Of a stretch of DNA of 64,000 nt, positions 53,596 to 62,187 are shown piece by piece. The DNA is taken from positions 3,348,001-3,412,000 of the forward strand of contig NZ_CP101454.1 of the NCBI RefSeq assembly GCF_024362405.1, in the 5' to 3' direction. The position numbers were made by a program, and so were the translations under genes. The notes beneath the pieces were generated by a model. The model had not been told where the DNA came from and did no database searches. It saw only the letters and a list, made by a program, of their open reading frames with translations. Each line of letters starts with the position of its first letter. The stretch's first letter is position 1. Source of the stretch: Halorarius litoreus (lineage in GTDB: Archaea; Halobacteriota; Halobacteria; Halobacteriales; Haloarculaceae).

Positions 53596-54032
53596 TGGCG
53601 ACCGCCGACTCTCTCGTCGACCGGGTGTTCCCGCTGTTCGACCACACCCACGACACGGTCACGACGGGCGTGGTCGTCGTCTCCGCCGCGATACTCGGCT
53701 TCTACACCTCGTGGATGACCGCGGACTTCAGGCTCCGGACCCCAGCGTTCGTCGTCGCGGCGCTCGCGCTCGGCTATCTGCTCTACGCACAGGACTCCCG
53801 GCGTGGCGTCGTCGCGGGCGCGCTCTACTCGCTTGCGGCGCTCGTCGTGCTCACGCCCCTGCTGTACGAGTTGACCATCCTCCTGCGCGCGGCGAACCCA
53901 CTCCAGCACGTCCTCTCGGTGACGGACCTCGTGTTCGTCCTGCTGTTCTGGGTCGTCGCCGCGGTGCCGGCGCTCGTGGCGTATCGACTGACGACCGGGC
54001 CGTTGCTCGCGCGACTCCGCAGTCGAGACTGA
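53595..54032 (+). CDS. Membrane protein coupled to the beta-helix protein
   Basis: A 145-residue protein with four hydrophobic segments (about residues 22-42, 50-66, 72-96 and 110-132). The loop after segment one reads GFYTSWMTADFRLRTP. No catalytic motif. Its ATG overlaps the TGA of the beta-helix gene, so the pair is translated together and it may anchor or export its partner. No family recognised. Confidence 0.75.
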   Translation: MATADSLVDRVFPLFDHTHDTVTTGVVVVSAAILGFYTSWMTADFRLRTPAFVVAALALGYLLYAQDSRRGVVAGALYSLAALVVLTPLLYELTILLRAANPLQHVLSVTDLVFVLLFWVVAAVPALVAYRLTTGPLLARLRSRD

Positions 54033-54036
54033 CCCC

Positions 54037-54147
54037 TCAGGTCGTCTTTTGCCCCAGCAGGATCCGTCCGTAGCAGAGCCAGCAACAGTCAACCGGCCGG
54101 CGGTAGTAGCAGCCAGCCGTCTCGACCGGGTAGTGCCGCTTCGCCAT
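54037..54147 (-). CDS. 36-residue Cys-rich miniprotein
   Basis: The minus-strand ATG ending at 54147 opens a 36-codon frame ending at 54037. The sequence MAKRHYPVETAGCYYRRPVDCC is followed by WLCYGRILLGQKTT (four cysteines, three of them in CCWLC, and aromatic flanks). It is basic, unlike most proteins here. It could bind zinc or a cluster. It ends five bases from the convergent membrane gene. No homology known to me. Confidence 0.5.
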   Translation of the reverse strand: MAKRHYPVETAGCYYRRPVDCCWLCYGRILLGQKTT

Positions 54148-54216
54148 GCCAGGACGCCGACCGCCGGCCTCGTTGTAACCGACTCCCTACTGAGCGACTA
54201 GTAAATCGCTACGGCC

Positions 54217-56073
54217 TCACGCGCGCTTCTGAATCTCTTCGCGGAGCACGTCGGAGACGACCTCGCCGTCGGCCTTGCCCCTGAGTGCGCCCATCGCTTC
54301 GCCCATCAGCCCGGAGAACGCCCCCATCCCCTCGGCTTCGACCTGGTCTGCGTTGCGCTCGACGACCTCGACGACCGCCTCGCGAACCTCCTCCTCCGAG
54401 ACGCCCGACAGCCCGGCTTCCTCGACGGCTCCCTCGGCCGAGACCTGGGGGTTCTCGGCGAGCGTCGCCAGCACCTCGTTCACGCCCTCCTTCGCGAGAT
54501 CGCCCGACTCCACGAGGTCGAGGACGGCGAGCACGTCGTCGTCCGAGAGCTGTTCGACCGGCACGTCGTCGCGGCGGAGTTCGGTGAGCGTCGATTCGAG
54601 CGTCGTCGCCGCGAACGTCGCGTCGACCCCGCGCTCCACTGCCTGCTCGAACGTCGGCATGAACTGGCCGTACGCCACCTGCTCGGCGAGGCCGGCGTCG
54701 AGCCCGAACTCTGACTGGTAGCGCTCGACCTTCTCGGTGAGGAGTTCGGGCGTCTCCACGTCGCTCGGGTCGGGTTCGACGGGCGGGACGTCCGTCTCGG
54801 GGTACATCCGCGCCGCGCCGGGCAGGGGCCGCAGGTACCGGGAGGTCCCGTCGGGGTTCGCGTCGCGGGTCTCCTCGGGGACGCCCTCGATAGCGGCTTC
54901 GGCACGCTCGACGACTGCGTCGATGGCCTGGCGCGCGACGGAATCGCCCGCCGCGACCAGCGCTACGGCGTCCTCGTCGCCGGCGCCGACGGCCTCGCGA
55001 AGCGCCGCGACCTCCTCGTCGGTGACGCCGTACGCCGGCAGTTCGTCGGTGTGGAAGATGCCGCCCGCACCGCTGCGCTTCGCGTGGTCGGAAAGCTCGG
55101 TACCGAGCCGGCGGTCGGGCTGGATCTCGTGGCCGACGAGGCCGTCGAAGCCGTAGAGCGGGACGGCCATCACGGTGCTCGCGGCGGCGATGACGCCGGA
55201 GTCGGTGTCGGCGAACGTCTCGGTGACGTTCTGGAGGTCGCCGACGGAGGCGTCACGCGCCTGTAGCTCGTCGCGAATCTCGAGGAGTTCGACCTGCCGG
55301 TCGACCTCCTGCCGGACGATGGCTTCGAGGTCGTCGAGCGACTGGACGCCCTTGAGTTCGACGCGCGCCCCCTCGGCGATGGAGACGTTCACGTCCTGCC
55401 GGATGGTGCCGAGCCCGCGCTTGACCTTGCCGGTAGAGCGTAGGAGCATCCCGATTCGCTCGGCGGCTTCGCGCGCTTGCTCGGGCGAGGAGATGTCGGG
55501 TTTCGTCCCGATTTCGACGAGCGGAATCCCCAGTCTATCGAGCCCGAACGTGACCCCCGAATCGGTCTCCTCGATTCGAGCTGCGGACTCTTCTTCGAGC
55601 AGGAGGTCCTCGATGCCGACGCTCCCCTCGGAGGTCTGAATCTCGCCCTCGTTCGCGACGAGCGTCGACCGCTGGAACCCCGAGGTGTTCGAGCCGTCGA
55701 CGACGATCTTCCGCATGACGTGCGCCTGGTCGACGACGCTCATGTCCATCAGGTTCGCGATCTCGAGTCCCACCTCCATCGCCTCCTCGTCGAGGCGATG
55801 TGGCGGCTCGTCGTCCTCCTCGACGAGACACGTCGACTCGAAGGCGAGATAGGTGAACTCGCGGTCGACCCGCGACTCTTCGAGCGCGGCGTCGTCGATC
55901 TCCCCGAGTTCCGAGCGGGTCGGGTGGAGGTAGCGCGTGAACGAACGCACCGACTCCTCGGGCTCGTGGCGTGCCGTCGGACAGTTACAGAAGAGCTTCG
56001 TGGCCGTATCGAGCTGCTGGTGTATCTCCAGCCCGGCGACGAGGCCCAGCGCCTCGTAGTCGTAGTCGGTCAT
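54217..56073 (-). CDS. gatE: Glutamyl-tRNA(Gln) amidotransferase subunit E
   Basis: Archaeal GatDE converts Glu-tRNA(Gln) to Gln-tRNA(Gln); GatE is the tRNA-binding kinase/transamidase subunit. The 618-residue protein begins DYEALGLVAGLEIHQQLDTATKLFC, with the AspRS-like insertion near residue 300 (SVGDLQNVTETFADTDSG onward), ADDISEL-like PLVEIGTKPDISSPEQA near 195, and the C-terminal YqeY domain (GMGAFSGLMGEAMGALRGKADG near 580) typical of GatE. The partner gatD is not in this window. Single gene, divergent from nothing nearby. Confidence 0.96.
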   Translation of the reverse strand: MTDYDYEALGLVAGLEIHQQLDTATKLFCNCPTARHEPEESVRSFTRYLHPTRSELGEIDDAALEESRVDREFTYLAFESTCLVEEDDEPPHRLDEEAMEVGLEIANLMDMSVVDQAHVMRKIVVDGSNTSGFQRSTLVANEGEIQTSEGSVGIEDLLLEEESAARIEETDSGVTFGLDRLGIPLVEIGTKPDISSPEQAREAAERIGMLLRSTGKVKRGLGTIRQDVNVSIAEGARVELKGVQSLDDLEAIVRQEVDRQVELLEIRDELQARDASVGDLQNVTETFADTDSGVIAAASTVMAVPLYGFDGLVGHEIQPDRRLGTELSDHAKRSGAGGIFHTDELPAYGVTDEEVAALREAVGAGDEDAVALVAAGDSVARQAIDAVVERAEAAIEGVPEETRDANPDGTSRYLRPLPGAARMYPETDVPPVEPDPSDVETPELLTEKVERYQSEFGLDAGLAEQVAYGQFMPTFEQAVERGVDATFAATTLESTLTELRRDDVPVEQLSDDDVLAVLDLVESGDLAKEGVNEVLATLAENPQVSAEGAVEEAGLSGVSEEEVREAVVEVVERNADQVEAEGMGAFSGLMGEAMGALRGKADGEVVSDVLREEIQKRA

Positions 56074-56142
56074 TGCCTGTGGATGCGACAGCGACCGTCA
56101 AAAATCCCGCCATCCCGGCGTGGCACCGTGGCGCGTCCGCAG

Positions 56143-56421
56143 TTACAGCTTGGACTCGGCGTCGTCCGCGAGTTCCTGCATCCGCTTGCCGATTCGGCCC
56201 GCATCGGAGAACTCGTCTTCGCTCATGACTGCCGCGAGTGCGTTCCCCAGCACGAACACCGCGTGTTTGTGCTCGCTCTTGGATTTGTGGACGTCGTCGG
56301 GCGTCACGTCGAGCTGGTCGTACGCGTCGAACCCGGAGCCGTCGACGTCTTCCATCCCGCGGAACGTCTCCATGATCTTCACCATGTGCCCGTGCAGTTC
56401 CAGTAGCTCGTCTTTGTGCAT
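56143..56421 (-). CDS. UPF0058-family protein
   Basis: A 92-residue helical protein: MHKDELLELHGHMVKIMETF start and HKSKSEHKHAVFVLGNALAAVM in the middle. The His-rich pattern matches the archaeal UPF0058 family, small proteins of two helices that bind metal. Function unknown. Upstream of gatE on the same strand with 69 bases between, so possibly transcribed together. Confidence 0.87.
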   Translation of the reverse strand: MHKDELLELHGHMVKIMETFRGMEDVDGSGFDAYDQLDVTPDDVHKSKSEHKHAVFVLGNALAAVMSEDEFSDAGRIGKRMQELADDAESKL

Positions 56422-56500
56422 GTACGTGCGTAACCCACCGGGAGGTAATCAGGTTTGCGTGGGGGGCGGTTGCACACCCAAAACGGCAATCAACGCGCTT

Positions 56501-56713
56501 TCAGAACACGTACTCGTCGTCGTGGCCCATCATCCCGTCGTCCTCGAACCCCGGCTCCTCGTCCTCCATCGGCCCACTCGTCTTGTACGCCCGGATCCCC
56601 GCTGAGAGCAGGTCCTCGATGGCCTCCTCGCGGTTGACGAACTCGCCCTGCTCGACCATCTGGGCGATCTGCATCTCGAGGTGCTCCGGAATGGTGAGTT
56701 CTACCTTCGGCAT
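56501..56713 (-). CDS. Ribbon-helix-helix protein
   Basis: A 70-residue protein starting MPKVELTIPEHLEMQIAQMV, followed by FVNREEAIEDLLSAGIRAY, the strand-helix-helix pattern of a CopG/MetJ-type DNA-binding dimer. The acidic tail (EPGFEDDGMMGHDDEYVF) is disordered. Likely a transcription regulator. Minus-strand TATA-like CTAAATACCC at 56738-56747 lies 25-34 bases upstream. Same strand as UPF0058 and gatE. Confidence 0.87.
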   Translation of the reverse strand: MPKVELTIPEHLEMQIAQMVEQGEFVNREEAIEDLLSAGIRAYKTSGPMEDEEPGFEDDGMMGHDDEYVF

Positions 56714-56904
56714 CGGTCGCCTGAGACTTCGATAGTGGGGTATTTAGTTCTGGTGGGGAGTTTTCTCGTCACTCGAATTTCCGCACCCCCAACCGAGAAG
56801 ATATTTTTCGAGAATCGAACCAGTTCAGTTGCGATTCGTCAAAATTCGCCGGGACCGAGTGGGGGAACGGTACGCTAACGGAGGTACAGTTCCAACGCCA
56901 GCGC

Positions 56905-57495
56905 ATGAAGGATGTCACGGACCTCCACGAGGAGGTCGGCGGCGAGCGGCTGCCGCCCGGACAGCGCGAGACGACCCGGTTTCCCGTGCTCTCGAAGTCG
57001 GGCACGCCGTCGCTCGACCGCGAGGACTGGACGTTCGAGGTGTGGGGCGCCGTCGACGAGGAGCTCGCGCTCTCGTTCGACGAGTTCACCGCTCTCCCCA
57101 GCGAGACCCAGCGACAGGACTTCCACTGTGTGACGGGGTGGTCGCGGTTCGATTGCGAGTTCACCGGCGTCACGTTCCCGACGCTCGCCGAGCGCGCGGG
57201 CGTCCACGACGACGCGGTTCACGTCATGTTCCACGCCGCGGACGGCTACACGACGAACCTCCCGCTCGCCGACTGCATGCGCGAGGAGGTCATGTTCACG
57301 TGGGGGCTCGACGGTGAGGACCTCCCGGCCGAACACGGCGGTCCCCTGCGCGTGGTCGTGCCACACAAGTACGCCTACAAGGGCGCGAAGTGGGTGACAG
57401 GCGTCGAGTTCCTCACCGAACCCGAACGCGGCTACTGGGAGAAGCGTGGCTACTCGAACACCGCGGACCCGTGGAACGAGGAGCGCTACGCCTAG
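56905..57495 (+). CDS. Sulfite-oxidase-fold molybdopterin protein
   Basis: A 196-residue protein with the oxidoreductase molybdopterin-binding domain: WTFEVWGAVDEEL near residue 44, FHCVTGWSRFDCEFTGVTF near 72 with the Mo-ligand Cys near 74, and VVPHKYAYKGAKWVTGVEF near 152. There is no Tat signal or dimerisation domain, so it is cytoplasmic, unlike periplasmic YedY/MsrP. Substrate unknown. Monocistronic. The ATG at 56905 follows a GGAGG sequence at 56880-56884. Confidence 0.88.
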   Translation: MKDVTDLHEEVGGERLPPGQRETTRFPVLSKSGTPSLDREDWTFEVWGAVDEELALSFDEFTALPSETQRQDFHCVTGWSRFDCEFTGVTFPTLAERAGVHDDAVHVMFHAADGYTTNLPLADCMREEVMFTWGLDGEDLPAEHGGPLRVVVPHKYAYKGAKWVTGVEFLTEPERGYWEKRGYSNTADPWNEERYA

Positions 57496-57534
57496 TCGTC
57501 ACTCTGAACTCCCTCTCTGCCGACCCGGGAACGG

Positions 57535-57542
57535 GAACAATA
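57535..57542 (+). promoter_or_regulatory. TATA box of the menF-menD operon
   Basis: AACAATAAAA-type sequence about 27-34 bases before the ATG at 57569. Confidence 0.5.
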
Positions 57543-57568
57543 AAACGGAGGCACCCCAAGGAGGGGTA

Positions 57569-58906
57569 ATGGAACCGCTCGGCGACGAGGTGTCGGAGGG
57601 GGTGGTGACGCGGGCGACGCCGGTTCCCGCGCCGCCGACCCGTGCCGTGCTGCAGGCGGCCGACACCCCCCGAACGGTGTGGAGCGCCCCCGGTGAACCC
57701 ACCGTCGTCGGGTCGGGCGCGGCGGCCGTGCTGACCGCGACCGGAACCGACCGCTTTTCGGCCGTCCGTGACGCTGCCGAGGACCTGTTCTCCTCGGGCA
57801 ACGTCCACGCCGGCACCGAAGCCGCCCGCCCCCGCGTCTTCGGCGGGTTCGCCTTCCACGACGACCATACTGGCGAGTCGCCCTGGACGAACTTCCCGGC
57901 CGCACAGTTCGTCCTCCCCCGGGTGCAAGTGACCTACACCGGCGACGACGAGGCGTGGCTGACCGTCAACGCGGTCGGCCCCGACGCGACTCCAGCGAGC
58001 GTCGAGCGCCACATCGAGCAGGTCCGCGAGGAACTCGCGCGGCACCCCGACCCTGGCCCGGTGGCCGACCCACCGGGCGTCACCCGCCGCGAGCGAACGA
58101 CCGCGAAGGACGCGTGGCGCGACTCGGTCGTTCGGGCCACCGAGCGCATCCACGCCGGCGAACTCCGGAAAGTCGTGCTCGCACAGGCGCTCCGCACCGA
58201 CCTCGACCACGACCTGAGCATCCCCGACATCCTCGCGCGGCTGGGCGAGACGTACCCCGACTGCTACCGCTTCCTCGTCGAACCGGCCGACGGCGAGCCC
58301 GCACCCGCCTTCTTCGGCGCGACGCCCGAGCGGCTGGTCCACCTCCGCGGCCGAACGGTGTCGACGGGCGCGCTCGCTGGCACCACGGGCCGGGGCGAGA
58401 CCCCAGCTGAAGACGAGTGGCTCGCCGAGGAGTTGCTGGCCGACGAGAAGAACCGCCACGAACACGACATCGTCGCCGACACCATCCGCGACCAGCTCGA
58501 ACCGTACGCGTCGAGCGTCTCGACCGGCGAGCGTCGGGTTCGTCGGCTCGCGACCGTCCAGCATCTAGAGACGCCGATCACGGCCGAACTCGCCGCCGAC
58601 GAGCACGTCCTGACGCTCGTCGAGGCGCTCCACCCCACCCCAGCGGTCGGTGGGCTTCCCCCGAAAGTCGCGCTGGCGACCATCCGCGAGACCGAGCCGT
58701 TCGACCGGGGCTGGTACGCCGCACCTGTCGGCTGGTTCGACGCGGCGGGCTACGGCTCGTTCGCCGTGGCGCTCCGGTCTGCGGTCGCGACGGGCGACAC
58801 CGCGACGCTGTTCGCGGGCGTCGGTATCGTGGGTGACTCCGACCCCGACGCCGAGTGGGACGAGGTACAGTTGAAGTACCGACCGGTGCTCGACGAACTC
58901 GAATGA
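57569..58906 (+). CDS. menF: Isochorismate synthase (menaquinone synthesis)
   Basis: Converts chorismate to isochorismate, the entry step of menaquinone synthesis. The 445-residue protein has the chorismate-binding core: VRATERIHAGELRKVVLAQAL split around 190-208, FFGATPERLVHLRGRTVSTGALAGT split around 245-270, RHEHDIVADTIRDQL near 295, QHLETPITAEL near 330, LHPTPAVGGLP near 352 and LFAGVGIVGDSDPDAEW near 415. The Lys and Glu residues typical of isochorismate synthases are within these motifs. The stop overlaps the menD start. Confidence 0.93.
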   Translation: MEPLGDEVSEGVVTRATPVPAPPTRAVLQAADTPRTVWSAPGEPTVVGSGAAAVLTATGTDRFSAVRDAAEDLFSSGNVHAGTEAARPRVFGGFAFHDDHTGESPWTNFPAAQFVLPRVQVTYTGDDEAWLTVNAVGPDATPASVERHIEQVREELARHPDPGPVADPPGVTRRERTTAKDAWRDSVVRATERIHAGELRKVVLAQALRTDLDHDLSIPDILARLGETYPDCYRFLVEPADGEPAPAFFGATPERLVHLRGRTVSTGALAGTTGRGETPAEDEWLAEELLADEKNRHEHDIVADTIRDQLEPYASSVSTGERRVRRLATVQHLETPITAELAADEHVLTLVEALHPTPAVGGLPPKVALATIRETEPFDRGWYAAPVGWFDAAGYGSFAVALRSAVATGDTATLFAGVGIVGDSDPDAEWDEVQLKYRPVLDELE

Positions 58907-60654
58907 ACGTCCCGAACGTCAACACGCTGTGGAGCCGCGTCGTCGCCGACGAACTGGCGAAAAGCGGCATCGACAGCGTCGTCCTCGCGCCGGGGTCGCG
59001 GTCGACGCCACTCACCGTTGCCTTCGCGGAGCACCCCGACATCGAGACGTTCTCGCTACTCGACGAACGCTCGGCAGCGTTCTTCGCACTCGGTCGCGCC
59101 AAGCGAACCGGGCGGCCGACACCGCTCGTCTGCACGTCGGGGACCGCGCTCGCGAACTTCCACCCCGCGGTCATCGAGGCACACCAGTCGCGCGTGCCGA
59201 TGCTCCTGTTGACCGCGGACCGCCCGCCCGAACTCCAGCACAGCGGCGCGAACCAGACCATCGACCAGGAGAAGCTGTTCGGCGACTCGGTGCGACACTA
59301 CCGAAAGCTCCCCGAGCCCGAGGCGGCCGACCGGAAGCTGCGAAGCCTGCGGACGGCGCTCTCACGGGCCGTCGCCACGACGACTGGAACGCCCCCGGGG
59401 CCGGTCCACCTCGACTGTCCGTTCCGCAAGCCGCTCGAACCCACCGTCGAGACCGACGAGGTCCCCGAGGACTGGGTGGAACGCCACCCGCTCGCTGTCG
59501 AGGGACGAGACGGGCCGTTCGTCGCGACGACACCGGGAACGCCGACGCTCTCCGAGTCTGGCCTCGACTCGCTCGCGTCGGCTATCGAGTCCGCGAACAG
59601 CGGGCTTCTCGTCTGTGGCCCGGCGGACGCCCCGCTCGACGTCGAGATACTCGGGAACTTCGTCGAGTGGACCGGGTTCCCGGTGTTCGCCGACCCGCTC
59701 TCCGGCGTGCGCTTCGGCCAGCACGTCGCCGACCTCCCCGTGTTCGGCGGCTACGACTCGTGGGTCGAAGCACTCGACGCGCGTCACGCCCCCGACCTCG
59801 TGGTCCGGGTCGGCGCCTCGCCGACCTCGAAACCCCTGCGGAAGTGGCTCGCCGGCACCGATGCCCGGCAGGTCGTCGTCGACCCTGCGGGTGAGTGGCG
59901 CGAAGCCGAGTTCGCCGCGTCGGACCTCGTGGTTGCAGACCCCTCCCGTCTCCTCGACGACCTCGTGGGGCGAATCGACCGGTCGGGAACAGCGTACGCC
60001 GAGACGCTCGCCGAGTTCGAAGCCGACTACTACTCGATCGTCGCCGACGAGAAGCGGTTCTTCGAGGGGCGCGTCCTCGGCGACGTGGCCGACCTCGCGC
60101 CCGACCCGTCGACGCTGTTCGTCTCGAACTCGATGCCGGTCCGTGACCTCGATCGGTTCGGCCGGCCCGCCGCGACCGAACTGACGGTCCTCGGCAACCG
60201 GGGCGCCTCGGGCATCGACGGCATCACCTCGACCGCGCTCGGCGCGGGAAGTGCGACCGACGACCCGCTGGTGCTCGTCACCGGCGACCTCGCGTACTAT
60301 CACGACATGAACGGCCTGCTCGCGGTCGGACGCTGTGACGTGGACGCGACGGTCGTGCTCGTGAACAACGACGGCGGCGGCATCTTCCATCTCCTCCCCA
60401 TCGAGGCCCACGAGACGTTCGAGGGGTACTTCCGGACGCCACACGGCCTCGATTTCGCGCCGTCGGCGGACCTCTACGGGCTGGAGTTCGCACGCGCGTC
60501 GACGCGCGAGGGGTTCGAGGAGGCGTTCACCGCGAGCGTCGACGGTGACGGGACGCAGGTCATCGAGGTGACGTTCGATTCGGGTGAGAGCCACGCGACC
60601 CGTGATGCCCTCCACGAGCGCGTCACCCGCGAGCTACGCCCGGCTGAACAGTAG
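58903..60654 (+). CDS. menD: SEPHCHC synthase
   Basis: Second step of menaquinone synthesis: adds a succinyl-semialdehyde unit from 2-oxoglutarate to isochorismate, using thiamine diphosphate. The 583-residue protein has NTLWSRVVADEL at the start, VVLAPGSRSTPLTVAFAEH near 27, DERSAAFFALG near 55, HLDCPFRKPLEP near 172 and NRGASGIDG and NNDGGGIFHLLP near 435-495. Overlaps menF by four bases (ATGA). Its last 21 bases overlap the end of the convergent DnaJ-like gene. Confidence 0.96.
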   Translation: MNVPNVNTLWSRVVADELAKSGIDSVVLAPGSRSTPLTVAFAEHPDIETFSLLDERSAAFFALGRAKRTGRPTPLVCTSGTALANFHPAVIEAHQSRVPMLLLTADRPPELQHSGANQTIDQEKLFGDSVRHYRKLPEPEAADRKLRSLRTALSRAVATTTGTPPGPVHLDCPFRKPLEPTVETDEVPEDWVERHPLAVEGRDGPFVATTPGTPTLSESGLDSLASAIESANSGLLVCGPADAPLDVEILGNFVEWTGFPVFADPLSGVRFGQHVADLPVFGGYDSWVEALDARHAPDLVVRVGASPTSKPLRKWLAGTDARQVVVDPAGEWREAEFAASDLVVADPSRLLDDLVGRIDRSGTAYAETLAEFEADYYSIVADEKRFFEGRVLGDVADLAPDPSTLFVSNSMPVRDLDRFGRPAATELTVLGNRGASGIDGITSTALGAGSATDDPLVLVTGDLAYYHDMNGLLAVGRCDVDATVVLVNNDGGGIFHLLPIEAHETFEGYFRTPHGLDFAPSADLYGLEFARASTREGFEEAFTASVDGDGTQVIEVTFDSGESHATRDALHERVTRELRPAEQ

Positions 60655-61446
60655 GTTCGCGAACGCGATGGCGAACGGGACCCAGCAGAACGCCCACGCG
60701 AGGATGCCGAGCCCCGAGAGCAGGCCGACGCCCGCGATGGTCAGGGCGAACGGCGCGAGGATCGTCCACCCCCCGAACACCAGCACGCCGGTCTCGGGAA
60801 CGGAGAGAAGGTAGACCACCAGCGCGATGGTGCAGAGCCCGACGAAGCCGCTGACGACAGCTGGAACCACCGGCAGGAACGTACTCCCGACCAGCAGCGG
60901 ATACAGCGCGAACGTGACCACCGCGAGCCCGATGCGCTCCGTCGTGAACCGGACCCCGCGGTCGTCGCGGGTCGACACGCGGTAGCCGTCATCGCCGTCC
61001 GCACCCGAACGATACCACGACCGACTCCGGTTCTCCGCCGCGTGTTCACGGGTGAACTGCTCGTCGTGCTCGTCGCCTCCCCAGTTCGCCCACCCACCGA
61101 CGCCGTCTGCCCGGGTTCGGCGGTCGGTCGTCGCTCCGGTTCTGGCGGCTCGCTGGTCGTGGTCGCGGGTGGCCGAGGACGCTCCCTCACGTGGGCTGGT
61201 CGCAGTACGGCTGTCACTCGGACCCTCCCCGAGATACGCCGCGTGGCCGAGTCGGTCGTACCGCGCTCGCTCGCGTGGGCTGGTGAGCACGTCGCGAGCG
61301 AGCGCGACCCGCTTGAACTGCTCGGCGGCATCGGGGGCGTCGGAGCGGTCGGGGTGCGTCTGCTTCGCGCGCTCCCGATAGGCCGTCTCGATTTCGTGGG
61401 TGGACGCGTCCCGGGAGACACCGAGAAGCTCGTAGTACGACTCCAC
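60634..61446 (-). CDS. DnaJ-domain membrane protein
   Basis: A 270-residue protein. Residues 1-70 are a J-domain: YYELLGVSRDASTHEIETAYRERAKQ split, with HPD in THPDRS near 31-34 and YDRLGHAAYLG near 62. Residues about 75-160 are polar and disordered. The last about 105 residues contain four membrane segments (IGLAVVTFALYPLLVG, VVPAVVSGFVGLCTIALVV, VLVFGGWTILAPFALTIAG and WAFCWVPFAIAF). It would recruit DnaK (Hsp70) to the membrane. No zinc centre. It overlaps the end of menD on the other strand. Confidence 0.88.
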   Translation of the reverse strand: MESYYELLGVSRDASTHEIETAYRERAKQTHPDRSDAPDAAEQFKRVALARDVLTSPRERARYDRLGHAAYLGEGPSDSRTATSPREGASSATRDHDQRAARTGATTDRRTRADGVGGWANWGGDEHDEQFTREHAAENRSRSWYRSGADGDDGYRVSTRDDRGVRFTTERIGLAVVTFALYPLLVGSTFLPVVPAVVSGFVGLCTIALVVYLLSVPETGVLVFGGWTILAPFALTIAGVGLLSGLGILAWAFCWVPFAIAFANLLFSRA

Positions 61447-61515
61447 CGTGTGCCGTGGTCGACGGGTTCGATGAAAAAAGTCTCGTCCCGTTTTCGGTTC
61501 GATAGCCGATCGGGC

Positions 61516-62103
61516 CTACGCGCCTTCCTCGAGGCGCTCGTACCGGTCGACGAACCGGGCCTCACACGACGAACAGCAGAAGTGGTACGCGTCGCCTCCC
61601 AGCCGCGTCGAGGTGCCCTCGGCGGTGACGGTGTTCCCGCACTCTGCACACTCCAGGGCGAACTCGCCACCGCCGACGTTCGGTGTCCAGCGGACGTCGT
61701 CCACGAGCGTTACGTCGAGGTCGGTGGCATCGTCGCCGAACAGTTCTGTAACCCAGCTCCGAACACGGTTCTCAGGTGCACGGGCGAACACCGTGAGCGT
61801 GCCGTCGGCCGCGGTGAAGACGTGTTCGACGGCCTCGGCCGCGGCCACGGTCTCGCGCACGGATTCGACCTGGTCTGCGGGAACGGTCGCCTCGACCAAG
61901 ACGGGGACGCCGCCGCGGAGCGTCGACCGGTCGATGTCGACGGTGAACTGTCTGATGACGCCCGCGTCCTCCAGACGGGAGACGCGGTCGGAGACCGCCG
62001 GCCCAGAGAGTCCAACTGTCTCGCCGATAGCGGCGAACGGCCGGCGCGCGTCTTCGGCGAGGAGCTCGAGGATGCGCAGGTCGGTGTCGTCGAGGTCGCG
62101 CAT
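61516..62103 (-). CDS. Lrp/AsnC regulator with C-terminal TRASH-type metal domain
   Basis: A 195-residue transcription factor. N-terminal winged-helix with ILELLAEDARRPFAAIGETVGLSGPAVSDRVSRLEDAGVI split over residues 10-48. The middle is an Lrp-type ligand domain (VPVLVEATVPADQV near 70). Residues about 145-190 carry CAECGNTVT and HFCCSSCEARF, the TRASH motif that senses copper or zinc. Regulation by metal is likely. It lies upstream of menB divergently; control of the men genes is possible. Confidence 0.9.
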   Translation of the reverse strand: MRDLDDTDLRILELLAEDARRPFAAIGETVGLSGPAVSDRVSRLEDAGVIRQFTVDIDRSTLRGGVPVLVEATVPADQVESVRETVAAAEAVEHVFTAADGTLTVFARAPENRVRSWVTELFGDDATDLDVTLVDDVRWTPNVGGGEFALECAECGNTVTAEGTSTRLGGDAYHFCCSSCEARFVDRYERLEEGA

Positions 62104-62187
62104 ACGCTCCCTCCTCGCGGCGGCCACATGACTCCGTCGCCGCGGTCGACCCGCCACCGTTTTGCTCCGTCCGGTCGCAGCCGGGGT

